Translations under genes and position numbers: made by a program
Notes under the pieces: generated by a model
What the model was told of the DNA's origin: nothing
The model's database searches: none
What the model saw: only the letters and a program-made list of their open reading frames with translations
Shown here: piece after piece, positions 51,196 through 59,258 of the stretch
Layout: every line of letters begins with the position of its first letter
Numbering within the stretch: the stretch's first letter is position 1
From: Gaiellasilicea sp963707575
GTDB lineage: Bacteria > Actinomycetota > Thermoleophilia > Gaiellales > Gaiellaceae
Length of the DNA: 64,000 nucleotides
Assembly (NCBI GenBank): GCA_963707575.1
Contig: OY970171.1
Location: forward strand, 372,001-436,000
Direction: 5' to 3'

Positions 51196-52320
51196 CTAGG
51201 CGAGCAGGCGCGATGGCGCCATGTGTTCGAGCAACGGATCCTCGTCGCCGGTGATCGCGTTCGCGACGAGCTCGCCGCACATCGACCCGAGTACATTGCC
51301 GTGGCCCGAGTAGCCGCCCACCACCCAGAGCCCGTCGCGGCCCGGAACGGGCCCGACGACGGGCATCAGGTCCGGGACGAGGCCGAAGACTCCGGCCCAG
51401 CGGTGCGTGATCTCCGGCCTACGCCCGAGCAGGGACTCCACGAACCCGTCCAGAGCCCCCTGGATTCGCTCGGTCGTCTCCTCGCTGGCCGTGAACTCGG
51501 AGTCCATGTCCGCGTCGCGAAAGCCGCCGACGATCAGGCGACCCTCGTCGTTCTGGTGCCAGTAGTCGAAGCCGTGGCGACCGTAGTGCGGCAACGGGAA
51601 CAGACGCTCCTCGAGCGGCTCCGTGGCGAGCATCTGGCCGCGGGTCGGGATGATCAGCCCCTCCAGCTCGCCGAGCAGCCCGCTCGGATAGCCGTCCGTG
51701 GCCACGACGACGGTCGGCGCCTCCAGGCCGTCGAGGTCCTCCACACGATCGTGCTCGCGGAGCTCGATCCCAGCGACCGCAGCGGCCGCAGCGAGACGGC
51801 GCACGAGCCGCGCCGGCTGGAGGACGGCGTCGTCCGGATGGAAGAGCGCACCTCTGAACCGGCCGGCGAGCGGTGCCGGCAGCTCGTCGCGCCACTCCGC
51901 CTCGAAGCCGTCCTCTCTCAGCGCCTCGTACTCGGCGAGGAGCTCCTCACGCTCGTCGTCGCCGGCCAGGCGCAGGCTGCCGGTGCGGTGAAGCGCATCC
52001 CCGCCTAGCTCCTGCATCCGGTCGACGTACGTCTCCGTCAGCCGCCAGTAGCGTGCTGCCGTTTCGGGGCCGAGCCACTCACGTGCGCTCGCATATGACA
52101 TCGCGCCGCCGCGCAGGGCGAAGCCGCCGTTGCGACCGCTCGCACCGCCGGCGATCGTCCGCGCCTCGCGCAGTCGCACGCGCAGGCCCGCGCGCGCTAG
52201 GGCGAGCGCGCACGAGCAGCCGGTGATCCCGCCGCCGACGATCTCGACGTCGGGCGCCCCGTCGAGCGCGGTCGACAACAGGGTCGGGGCGGGCTCCTCG
52301 AGCCAGTACGAATCGGACAC
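51196..52320 (-). CDS. FAD-dependent oxidoreductase, DAO family (PuuB-like)
   Basis: A 374-residue flavoprotein. The FAD-binding motif reads VEIVGGGITGCSCALALARAG near residues 25-45 and is followed by the second motif GASGRNGGFALRGG. The C-terminus shows WAGVFGLVPDLMPVVGPVPG and GGYSGHGNVLGSMCGE. This is closest by eye to gamma-glutamylputrescine oxidase and related amine oxidases. The N-terminal YWLEE segment before the Rossmann fold is shared with that group. It is convergent with the pnt operon and stands nine bases after the dprA stop on the same strand. Confidence 0.87.
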   Translation of the reverse strand: MSDSYWLEEPAPTLLSTALDGAPDVEIVGGGITGCSCALALARAGLRVRLREARTIAGGASGRNGGFALRGGAMSYASAREWLGPETAARYWRLTETYVDRMQELGGDALHRTGSLRLAGDDEREELLAEYEALREDGFEAEWRDELPAPLAGRFRGALFHPDDAVLQPARLVRRLAAAAAVAGIELREHDRVEDLDGLEAPTVVVATDGYPSGLLGELEGLIIPTRGQMLATEPLEERLFPLPHYGRHGFDYWHQNDEGRLIVGGFRDADMDSEFTASEETTERIQGALDGFVESLLGRRPEITHRWAGVFGLVPDLMPVVGPVPGRDGLWVVGGYSGHGNVLGSMCGELVANAITGDEDPLLEHMAPSRLLA

Positions 52321-52329
52321 CGCGCGATG

Positions 52330-53313
52330 CTACCCCGTCGCACGTACCAGCCCCTCCTCCACCGAGACGAGCCCGGCGAGCTCGAGCTCGGTGAGGACGA
52401 CGGCGAGCTCTGCGGCGCCGAGCTCGGTCGCCCGCGCCAGCTCGTCGACGCCAGCGGCCGTGGCCCGGACCCGCTCCAGGACGTGCGCCACGCGCGGCTC
52501 GAGCTGCGGTTGCGGCGGTTCGGTCGGCGTGATGCCGAAGCTCTCCAGCGCGTCTTCGTAGCTCGTCAGTGGCGTGGCGCCGAGCCGCAGGAGTGCGTTC
52601 GATCCCGCCGACAGAGCGGAGGTGATCTCGCCGGGGACGGCCAGCACCTCTCGTCCTTCCTCGAGCGCGAAGTCGGCGGTGATCAGCGCGCCGCTCCGCT
52701 CCCGTGCCTCCACGACGGTGGTGGCCGAACACAGGCCCGCGATGATGCGGTTACGTGCCGGGAAGCGCCAGGGAGCGGGCTCCACGCCGGGGCCGTACTC
52801 GGAGACGATGAGCCCGCGTTCGACGATCTCTCGCGCCAGGGCCGTGTGGGCAGCGGGATAGTCGCGGTCGACACCGCAGCCGAGCACGGCGACGGTGACG
52901 CCTCCCGCCTCCAGGGCGCCACGGTGAGCCTCGGCGTCGATGCCGCGCGCCATCCCGCTGACCACGACGAGACCGGCGGCGGCGAGCTCGCGGCCGAGCC
53001 GCCGCGCGACCTGGCGCCCGTACGCCGAGCACGCTCGCGCGCCGACGACCGCCGCGGCCGGACGTGTCAGTAGGTCCGGCGCTGCAGTTCCGCGGAGGAA
53101 GAGGCCGGGCGGTGGATCGTGGATCGCCTCGAGGAGCGGCGGAAAGCCCGGCTCGGAGCGCCCGAGGAAGCGAAGGCCCGCGGCCCGGAGGCGCTCGCGC
53201 TCCGCCGCCTCGTCGAACGTCTCGCGGAAGCGCGCGAAGCGAACGGTGCGCGGCTCTTGCACGACGTGCGCGTCCGTGGCGGCGGCGAACGACGCCAACG
53301 CGAGCTCGCTCAC
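52330..53313 (-). CDS. dprA: DNA-processing protein DprA
   Basis: A 327-residue DprA, which loads RecA onto incoming single strands during transformation. The Rossmann-like core carries VVGARACSAYGRQVARRLG, SGMARGIDAEAHRGAL, the GCGVDRDYPAAH region and FPARNRIIAGL, all diagnostic. An N-terminal helical part precedes it and a C-terminal winged-helix-like DprA domain follows (RVRATAAGVDELARATEL). GTG at 53313 overlaps the comM TGA by four bases, so the two are translationally coupled. Confidence 0.92.
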   Translation of the reverse strand: MSELALASFAAATDAHVVQEPRTVRFARFRETFDEAAERERLRAAGLRFLGRSEPGFPPLLEAIHDPPPGLFLRGTAAPDLLTRPAAAVVGARACSAYGRQVARRLGRELAAAGLVVVSGMARGIDAEAHRGALEAGGVTVAVLGCGVDRDYPAAHTALAREIVERGLIVSEYGPGVEPAPWRFPARNRIIAGLCSATTVVEARERSGALITADFALEEGREVLAVPGEITSALSAGSNALLRLGATPLTSYEDALESFGITPTEPPQPQLEPRVAHVLERVRATAAGVDELARATELGAAELAVVLTELELAGLVSVEEGLVRATG

Positions 53314-54767
53314 GCCGCGAGCTCCTTGGGGGAGCGGTAGGCGAGCGCCTCGGCGACGTGCGCCTGCTCGACCGACTCGGATCCTGCGAGAGCAGCCGCG
53401 GTGCGGGCGACACGTGCCACACGCGAGCGCCCCCGAGCCGACAGCGGCAGTCGCTCCACTGCGCGGTCGAGCAGCTCGTCCGCGGGCCTCGTTCGCCGGG
53501 GCAGCTCGGCCCGGAGGCGCTCGCGCGCCTCGACGACGCGTGCGCGCACGGGTGCGGACGCCTCCGCCTGCGGAGCGGCCAGCTCCTCGGCGCGAGGCCT
53601 CGGAACCGTCACGACGAGGTCGAACCGGTCGAGCAGCGCCCGCGAGAGCTTGTCGCGGAACGAGGCCAGCCGCTGCGCCGAGCACGAGCACTCCGCCGCC
53701 GGGTCGCCGCGGCCCGCACAGGGACAGAGGTTCATCGTCGCCACGAGCTGGAAGCGAGCCGGGAAGACGGCCTGGCCCGCCGCTCGGGCGATCGCGATCG
53801 TGCCGTCCTCGAGCGGTTGACGCAGCGCCTCGAGAGCCGGTCGCTGGAACTCCGGCAGCTCGTCGAGAAGCAGCACGCCCCGGTGGGCAAGACTGGCTTC
53901 GCCGGGGCGCGGCCCGGGACCTCCACCGACGATCGCGGCCGTCGACGCGCTGTGGTGTGGCGCGCGGAACGGCGGGCGCGTCACGAGTGGCCGCTCGGGT
54001 GCCAGGAGCCCCGCGACGGAGTGAATTCGGGTCACCTCGAGCGCCTCGAGCGGGACGAGCGGCGGCAGGATGCCGGGCAGCCGTCTGCCGAGCATCGTCT
54101 TGCCCGTCCCCGGTGGGCCGGCGAGCAGAAGGTTGTGCCCGCCCGCAGCCGCGAGCTCGAGCGCACGCCGCGCCCGCTCCTGACCACGCACGTCGGCTAG
54201 GTCGGGAACGGGTGGTCCGTCCTCCTCGAGGGGCGGGTCGATGGGAGGAGGACGGAGCTCGCCGCGGAGATACGCCACCGCCTCCGCCAGGTGACGGACG
54301 GGCACCGGGTCGACCCCCGCGAGCGACGCCTCGGGAGCCGACTCGGGCGCGCAGAGGATGCGGTCGAAGCCGGCTCGCCGTGCGCCCTCGGCGACCGCGA
54401 ACGCGCCGCGCACGGGCCTGATGCGCCCGTCGAGCGCGAGCTCGCCCACCGATGCGTGCTCGGCCAGGCCCTCGCTCGGCAGCTGACGCGACGCGGCCAG
54501 CACCGACAGCGCGATCGAGAGGTCGAAGCCGGAACCCTCCTTGCGCAGGCCGGCGGGCGCGAGGTTGACGGTGATGCGCCGGTCGAGTGGCCACTCGAGC
54601 AGCGCGGAGGAGATGCCACTGCGGACGCGGTGCTTGGCCTCGGAGCAGGCGCGGTCGGCGAGGCCGACGATCGCGAAGCCCGGCACGCCGCGCTCGAGAT
54701 GCGCCTCCACCTCGACCCTGCGCGGCTCGAGCCCGACGAGAGCGTGGGTGACGGCGCGCGCGAGCAC
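53310..54767 (-). CDS. comM: ComM/YifB-family Mg-chelatase-like AAA+ ATPase
   Basis: A 485-residue AAA+ helicase-like protein that aids branch migration during natural transformation. The N-terminal LonC-like domain begins HALVGLEPRRVEVEAHLERG and FAIVGLADRACSEAKHRVRSG. The AAA+ core has Walker A LLLAGPPGTGKTMLGRRL, the FRAPHHSAS loop, Walker B GVLLLDELPEF and the cysteine-containing insert MNLCPCAGRGDP. A C-terminal helical domain ends the protein. It is the first gene of the comM-dprA pair. Confidence 0.93.
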   Translation of the reverse strand: MLARAVTHALVGLEPRRVEVEAHLERGVPGFAIVGLADRACSEAKHRVRSGISSALLEWPLDRRITVNLAPAGLRKEGSGFDLSIALSVLAASRQLPSEGLAEHASVGELALDGRIRPVRGAFAVAEGARRAGFDRILCAPESAPEASLAGVDPVPVRHLAEAVAYLRGELRPPPIDPPLEEDGPPVPDLADVRGQERARRALELAAAGGHNLLLAGPPGTGKTMLGRRLPGILPPLVPLEALEVTRIHSVAGLLAPERPLVTRPPFRAPHHSASTAAIVGGGPGPRPGEASLAHRGVLLLDELPEFQRPALEALRQPLEDGTIAIARAAGQAVFPARFQLVATMNLCPCAGRGDPAAECSCSAQRLASFRDKLSRALLDRFDLVVTVPRPRAEELAAPQAEASAPVRARVVEARERLRAELPRRTRPADELLDRAVERLPLSARGRSRVARVARTAAALAGSESVEQAHVAEALAYRSPKELAA

Positions 54768-54825
54768 ACCCGCGACGCTACGCCCGCAACGCCTACGGCT
54801 GTGTGTCGATTTACGGACTAATGCG

Positions 54826-55932
54826 TCACGCGCGCGCGATCAGGATCGACTCGTAGTACTCGCCCGCGCGGCGGCCAGTACGGCGGTTCACGTGGCGTTC
54901 GAGCCGGTCGTCCAGGCGCAGCCCAGCTCGCGCGAGAATCTCGGGGTAGAGGTCGCGTCGGTCGTTGACGACGATGCAGACGGGCGCGCCCGGGCGCAGC
55001 GCCGCCCGGACCCGGGCCAGCACGGTCCCGATCCCCTCGACGTAGGCGTCGATCGCCGCCTTGCTCGTCCCCGCGGCGGCGGCGCCGACCTCGCGCTCGC
55101 GCCGGTCGTCGAGCCCCAGCAGCTCGTACGCGTAGCGGTGCTGCTCGTGGTAGTCGATCAGGCCCGGATAGGGCGGCGACGTGACGATGCCGTCGTAGGG
55201 CCCGCCGAGCTCGAGCTCGCGAGCATCGCCGTTGAGCACGACTGCGGCGCGTTGCTCGTCGCGCACCTCGGCGAACGCCCGGAGACGCGCGAGCGTGTCC
55301 AGCAGGTAGCGCGACAGGAACTTGTTGGCGGTCTCGACCGGGCGGCACGTCCGGCGGTGCTTGTGGCACCAATATTCGCCGATCTGCGGCGTGCGCGGGA
55401 ACTCGAGGTCGAAGTGGGACGTCAGTCGCGCCGAGCGCGCCGCCCGCGCGAGCACGACCCGCAGCACGTCCGCGTGCTCCGCACCCGCAACGAGCGCACG
55501 GAAATGCAGCAGCTCGGAGGCGGCACCGGGCGCGAACCAGTCGCGCACGTAGCCCTGCGGCCGTTCGCCCGACCGCCCCAACCCCGCGTGCGCTGCGCGG
55601 ATCTCGGACTCGAGCCCATCGAAGTCGTAGGTGCGGGTCTTGACGCCGACGAGCAGAGCATTGAACGCGGCGACGTCGACGCCGACCGCGTCGTAGCCCG
55701 ACTCGAGCGCCTGCACGAGCGTCGTCCCGGAGCCCGCGAACGGGTCTAGCACGCGGCCGCCGGGCCTGACGTACCGGGCCAGCAACGCCTCCACGAGCTG
55801 CGGCACGAACTTGCCGAGATACGGATGGAGCCGGTGGACGTGCTTCGTCCGCTCACGCTCGGGGAGCTGCTCCTCGGACCAGGAGAGCTCGAGGTCCAGC
55901 TCGCGGTAGAGCGCTGCCTGGGTTGCCGCCAC
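54826..55932 (-). CDS. Orphan DNA (N4/N6) methyltransferase
   Basis: A 368-residue amino-methyltransferase. The S-adenosylmethionine motif I, DPFAGSGTT, is at residues 63-71 and the catalytic motif SPPY at 252-255. SPPY favours N4-cytosine methylation, though N6-adenine cannot be excluded. The order I before IV differs from the usual beta-class order, and the long insert between them (about 100-240) may recognise DNA. HPYLGKFVPQL near residue 36 is typical of this subgroup. No restriction enzyme is adjacent. The neighbours are comM and dprA, so a role linked to DNA uptake is possible. Confidence 0.83.
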   Translation of the reverse strand: MAATQAALYRELDLELSWSEEQLPERERTKHVHRLHPYLGKFVPQLVEALLARYVRPGGRVLDPFAGSGTTLVQALESGYDAVGVDVAAFNALLVGVKTRTYDFDGLESEIRAAHAGLGRSGERPQGYVRDWFAPGAASELLHFRALVAGAEHADVLRVVLARAARSARLTSHFDLEFPRTPQIGEYWCHKHRRTCRPVETANKFLSRYLLDTLARLRAFAEVRDEQRAAVVLNGDARELELGGPYDGIVTSPPYPGLIDYHEQHRYAYELLGLDDRREREVGAAAAGTSKAAIDAYVEGIGTVLARVRAALRPGAPVCIVVNDRRDLYPEILARAGLRLDDRLERHVNRRTGRRAGEYYESILIARA

Positions 55933-55963
55933 CGCGTTGACTTCAACGGCCGGAGGGGGACTC

Positions 55964-56161
55964 CTAGGCCTGACGGCCGCGTGCGTCCGTGTCCTCGGGC
56001 TCCTGCGGGAGCTCGAGCGCCACGGCGCCGCTCCCGAGCGGCCGGCTCGGCCCGGACGGGACGAGGGCGGGTTGCTCGTCGGGCGGCGCCGGCGGCGGCT
56101 CCAGCGGCGGTGCGAGCCCGAGTGCCCGCTTCAACCGCTGCCAGAGGCCGCCCTTGCGCAT
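55964..56161 (-). CDS. Short hypothetical protein between htpX and the methyltransferase
   Basis: A 65-residue ORF: a basic amphipathic start (MRKGGLWQRLKRALGL) and a proline- and glutamate-rich tail. It fills the gap between the htpX stop (eight bases upstream) and the methyltransferase start (31 bases downstream) on the same strand. I do not recognise it. The start lacks a well-spaced ribosome binding site, so it could be spurious; position and strand favour a real gene. Confidence 0.45.
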   Translation of the reverse strand: MRKGGLWQRLKRALGLAPPLEPPPAPPDEQPALVPSGPSRPLGSGAVALELPQEPEDTDARGRQA

Positions 56162-56168
56162 CTTCCGG

Positions 56169-57053
56169 CTAGTAGTGGATTCCGTTCGCGGCGTCGAGCT
56201 CCCGGAGGCGGCGGATGCGCTCCTCCATCGGCGGGTGCGTCGAGAACATCGCGGAGAAGCCGCGCTTGCTGAGCGGGTTGGCGATGTAGAGCGCCTCGGT
56301 GGCCGGGTTCACGTTCATCGGGACGGCCTCGACGCCACGCTGCAGCGTGCCGAGCGCCTCCGCCAGCGGCCTGCCTTCGCCGAGGTACTGCGCCGCGCTC
56401 GCGTCGGCCAAGTACTCACGCTGGCGCGACACGGCGAGCTGGAGGATCATCGCGGCCAGCGGCGCGACGATGATCGCGACGAGCACGCCGATGATCCCGA
56501 GCGGGCCGGAGTCCTCGTCGTCCCCGCCGCCGAAGATCATCGAGAACTGGAGGATGTTTGCGATCGCCGCGATCGCGGCGCCGATCATGGCCGCGATCGT
56601 CATCACGAGGATGTCGCGGTTGGCGATGTGCCCAAGCTCGTGAGCGATCACGCCTCGGACCTGGTCGCGCGGCAGATGCCTGAGCAGGCCCTCGGTGACC
56701 GCCACGACCGCCTTCTTCGGGCTGCGGCCGGTCGCGAACGCGTTCGGCTGCTCCGACGGGATCAGGTAGACCCTCGGCATCGGGACGCCAGCCTTGCCGG
56801 CCAGCTCCTCGATCTCGCGGTAGAGCTCAGGCGCCTCGCTGCGGTCGACGGGACGGGCCTTGCTCGCCTTGAGAGCGAGCTTGTCGGAGAACCAGAACAT
56901 GACGAGGTTGAAGACGACGGCGATGCCCGCGAACAGGATGAGCCCGGCCGAGCCGGCGAAGAGGTAGCCGAGCCCCACGAAGAGGCCGGCGAGCCCGGCG
57001 ATGATCACCCACGTACGGGCCTGGGTTGAGATTCTGGTGCGCGTGATCGACAT
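56169..57053 (-). CDS. htpX: HtpX-family zinc metalloprotease
   Basis: A 294-residue membrane protease that degrades damaged membrane proteins. Two helices (about 14-50) precede the M48 domain with the zinc motif HELGH (138-142), two further helices (148-205) follow, and the third ligand region is REYLADASAAQYLGEG. The C-terminus has FSTHPPMEERIRRL. ATG at 57053 is the first start that precedes the membrane helices; GGAAAGGAAC lies about 13 bases upstream. Upstream in-frame residues look non-coding. It opens a run of minus-strand genes toward dprA. Confidence 0.92.
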   Translation of the reverse strand: MSITRTRISTQARTWVIIAGLAGLFVGLGYLFAGSAGLILFAGIAVVFNLVMFWFSDKLALKASKARPVDRSEAPELYREIEELAGKAGVPMPRVYLIPSEQPNAFATGRSPKKAVVAVTEGLLRHLPRDQVRGVIAHELGHIANRDILVMTIAAMIGAAIAAIANILQFSMIFGGGDDEDSGPLGIIGVLVAIIVAPLAAMILQLAVSRQREYLADASAAQYLGEGRPLAEALGTLQRGVEAVPMNVNPATEALYIANPLSKRGFSAMFSTHPPMEERIRRLRELDAANGIHY

Positions 57054-57253
57054 GGTGGTGTCGGTGTTCCTTTCCGGCTGAAACGAAGAAATGGTCTCTG
57101 GGTTCAGCCGGAAGTTTCTCCCGCCGGCGATCTGGTGACCGCCGGCCGGCGCGCCCGGGCCGAAGCCGTTCTGACGAGCGCTCCCGTTCGGGGATAGTGC
57201 CTTCCGACCGCTCACAGTCTAGCTTCCGCACCAGACCGTGAGTTGCGCGCATA
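57054..57253. other. 200-base gap between yraN and htpX
   Basis: The gap is less GC-rich than its surroundings near 57230-57262 and must hold the htpX promoter if htpX is not read from yraN. On the minus strand TAGACT near 57226 could serve as a -10 element, but no good -35 partner is apparent. I see no repeat or RNA gene. Confidence 0.35.
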
Positions 57254-57595
57254 TTAAGGCGGACCTAAAAATTCTGCGGGCACGCGCTGGAGCCGTCCCA
57301 CCCGCACCGCCACGACCTCGAGCCGCGCGTCGAGCGCACGGCACTCCGGATGAGCGCCGAGCCACGTCTCCGCTGCACGCCTGATGCGGCGCAGCTTCTC
57401 CGGCCCGACCATCTCGAGCGGGTCGCCGAAGCCGTGGCCGCTCTTTCCCTTCACCTCGCAAAAGACGAGGCGACGGCCGCGGCGCACGATCAGGTCGAGC
57501 TCGTTCCCGCCCGCCCAGACGTTCGTGCCGAGGATGCGGTAGCCGCGGAGCCGGTAGTGCAGGGCAGCACGGCGCTCATCCCGGTTGGGCGACAT
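57254..57595 (-). CDS. yraN: YraN/UPF0102 endonuclease-like protein
   Basis: A 113-residue protein with the UPF0102 fold, related to Holliday-junction-type nucleases. The signature is visible as YRILGTNVWAGGNELDLIVRRGRRLVFCEVKGK, with the Glu, Asp and Glu-x-Lys residues of the nuclease site, then a C-terminal strand-helix pair. Its biological role is not settled. ATG at 57595 is used. It follows rnhB, the common rnhB-yraN order, with a repeat element overlapping the junction. Confidence 0.9.
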   Translation of the reverse strand: MSPNRDERRAALHYRLRGYRILGTNVWAGGNELDLIVRRGRRLVFCEVKGKSGHGFGDPLEMVGPEKLRRIRRAAETWLGAHPECRALDARLEVVAVRVGRLQRVPAEFLGPP

Positions 57596-57656
57596 GTCCT
57601 CGCGTTCCCGGGTCGTTGCTGGCGGTGCCGTGTCGGAGGGCACAGTATGGAAATAC

Positions 57657-57742
57657 GGGCCCGGAGAGCACGGTGCCGCCAGCGGCGTCAGGCGACGGCG
57701 GAGGCCGGCTCTGCCGGCCGGGAGCCGTCGCCGGCCGGGGAC
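57657..57742. repeat. Dispersed repeat, copy A, overlapping the 3' end of rnhB
   Basis: About 86 bases that align with 59172-59258. Shared blocks in order are CCCGGAGAGC, GTGCCGC followed by AGCGG, GGCGGAG, then a hairpin and GGGAGCCG. The hairpin here is GGCCGGC (57703-57709) with GCCGGCC (57713-57719) around TCT. The rnhB stop is at 57688, so most of the element lies inside the rnhB coding region and encodes its last residues. Confidence 0.7.
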
Positions 57743-58380
57743 GCGAGGTAGCAGAGCGCCTGGAACGAGCGGCGGTGCTGATCGCTCGGTCCGTGGACAC
57801 GTACGGCTGCGGAGTGACCGGGGGTGATGTATCCCACGTGCGACGCGAAGCCGTACCGCGGGTAGAGCGCGTCGAGCCGGCGCATCACGCGGTCGCGGGT
57901 CACCTTGGCGACGATCGACGCGGCAGCGATCGCAGCGCTCTTGGTGTCGCCGTCCACGACGGCGCGGTGCGCCGGCGCCTGGGGGCCGAGCCGGAAGCCA
58001 TCGACGAGGCAGGCGACATCTGCGCCGGCGAGCGGCGCGAGCTCCCCGAGCACCGAGCGCAGGCCCCAGAGGTTCGACTTGTGCAGGCCGCTGCGGTCGA
58101 TCTCGCCGGCCGGAATGATCCGGACGCTGATGCGGGCCGCGCAGCCCACGACGGCACGAAAGAGCTCCTCCCGCGCCTCGGGGCCGACCTGCTTCGAGTC
58201 GTTCAGCTGCGCGAGCGGCCGCACGCGATGGTGCCGGAGGCACTCGTAGTCGAGCAGGACGCCCGCGACGACGAGCGGCCCGGCGAGTGAGCCGCGCCCC
58301 GCTTCGTCTGCGCCCGCGACGAACCGCGAGCCCAGCTTTCGATCGAAGAGAAGGAGCCTCTGCCCGCTGCTACGCGCCAC
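57688..58380 (-). CDS. rnhB: Ribonuclease HII
   Basis: A 230-residue RNase HII that removes RNA and single ribonucleotides from DNA. The catalytic acidic residues are visible in GADEAGRGSLAGPLVVAGV (Asp-Glu), CLVDGFRLG and VDGDTKSAAIAAASIVAKV. The GRG motif and KVTRDRVMRRLDALYPRYGF are diagnostic. The C-terminal tail ASPAGDGSRPAEPASAVA lies beyond the conserved domain and is encoded by a dispersed repeat, so it is probably acquired and dispensable. GTG at 58380 is the start. Confidence 0.92.
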   Translation of the reverse strand: MARSSGQRLLLFDRKLGSRFVAGADEAGRGSLAGPLVVAGVLLDYECLRHHRVRPLAQLNDSKQVGPEAREELFRAVVGCAARISVRIIPAGEIDRSGLHKSNLWGLRSVLGELAPLAGADVACLVDGFRLGPQAPAHRAVVDGDTKSAAIAAASIVAKVTRDRVMRRLDALYPRYGFASHVGYITPGHSAAVRVHGPSDQHRRSFQALCYLASPAGDGSRPAEPASAVA

Positions 58381-58444
58381 GCGTCGAGCTTAGCGCCGAC
58401 CTCGGCGCGCTTGGTGCCGGGTTGGTCAGGAGAGCGTGTCGGCT

Positions 58445-59044
58445 CTAGGACTTCTCGGCGGCCGGCTCGGCGTCCGGCTCGGGAGCCTCGTCGGCGACGT
58501 CCTCGTCGACCGGAGCATCGTCCACGACAGTCTCGTCCACCGGCGTCTCGTCCACTGGGGTCTCGTCGACCGGAGCCGCCTCTGCCACGGGCTCCTCGAC
58601 AGCCTCGGCCGGCGCGGCCGCCTCCGGCTCCGCAGCCGTGGGCTCGAGCGTCTCGGCGGTGGCCTCGGCCTGGGCGGCCTGCGCCTTGGCACCGGGAGCC
58701 TGGCGCAGCTCGCGGACGCGTGCCTTCTTGCCGACCTTCTCGCGCAGGTAGTAGAGCTTCGCGCGGTTGACGTCGCCGATCGCGGCGACCTCGATCTTGT
58801 CGATCTTGGGCGAGTGCAGCGGGAACGTGCGCTCCACGCCGACCCCGAAGGACTGCTTGCGCACGGTGAACGTCTCCCGCATGCCCGAGCCCTGCCGCTT
58901 GATCACGATCCCCTCGAAGACCTGGAGCCGGCGGCGCGTGCCCTCGATCACCTGGAAGTGCACACGGACCGTGTCGCCCGCCTTGAAGCGGGGCCGGTCG
59001 GGGCGCAGCTGGCGCTGCTCGATGCTCTCGATGATCGTGCTCAT
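58445..59044 (-). CDS. rplS: 50S ribosomal protein L19 with acidic C-terminal extension
   Basis: A 199-residue protein. Residues 1-114 are a normal L19, with FKAGDTVRVHFQVIEG, FEGIVIKRQGSG, FPLHSPKIDKIEV and RAKLYYLREKVGKKARVRE. Residues 115-199 are an unusual acidic, Ala/Glu/Pro/Asp-rich tail with three direct PVDET units at 158-172 and related PVDED further on, encoded by 15-base DNA repeats near 58528-58572. Standard L19 is about 115-120 residues. The tail would probably be disordered. ATG at 59044 is used. Confidence 0.92.
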   Translation of the reverse strand: MSTIIESIEQRQLRPDRPRFKAGDTVRVHFQVIEGTRRRLQVFEGIVIKRQGSGMRETFTVRKQSFGVGVERTFPLHSPKIDKIEVAAIGDVNRAKLYYLREKVGKKARVRELRQAPGAKAQAAQAEATAETLEPTAAEPEAAAPAEAVEEPVAEAAPVDETPVDETPVDETVVDDAPVDEDVADEAPEPDAEPAAEKS

Positions 59045-59171
59045 AGGGAAAGGGTCGGCCTCGGGCCGGAGGCGAATGATAGCGAAACGTTCGAGCAGCA
59101 GTCGCGACGTCCCTGACGTCTCCGGCGGGTCGCTCGCGGTGCGGGGCCGGAGGGGATAGTGCGGGAAGCAC

Positions 59172-59258
59172 AGACCCGGAGAGCCCCGTGCCGCGAGCGG
59201 GCCGAGCGTTCGGCGGAGCCGGGCTCTGCCCGGCGGGAGCCGAGCGCGACCGGTGACG
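59172..59258. repeat. Dispersed repeat, copy B, between lepB and rplS
   Basis: Aligns with 57657-57742. Its hairpin is GCCGGGC (59218-59224) with GCCCGGC (59228-59234) around TCT, preceded by CCCGGAGAGCCCCGTGCCGC. It lies directly after the lepB stop at 59259. The remaining part of this 214-base gap (59045-59171), which should carry the rplS leader, shows nothing else I can name. Confidence 0.7.
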
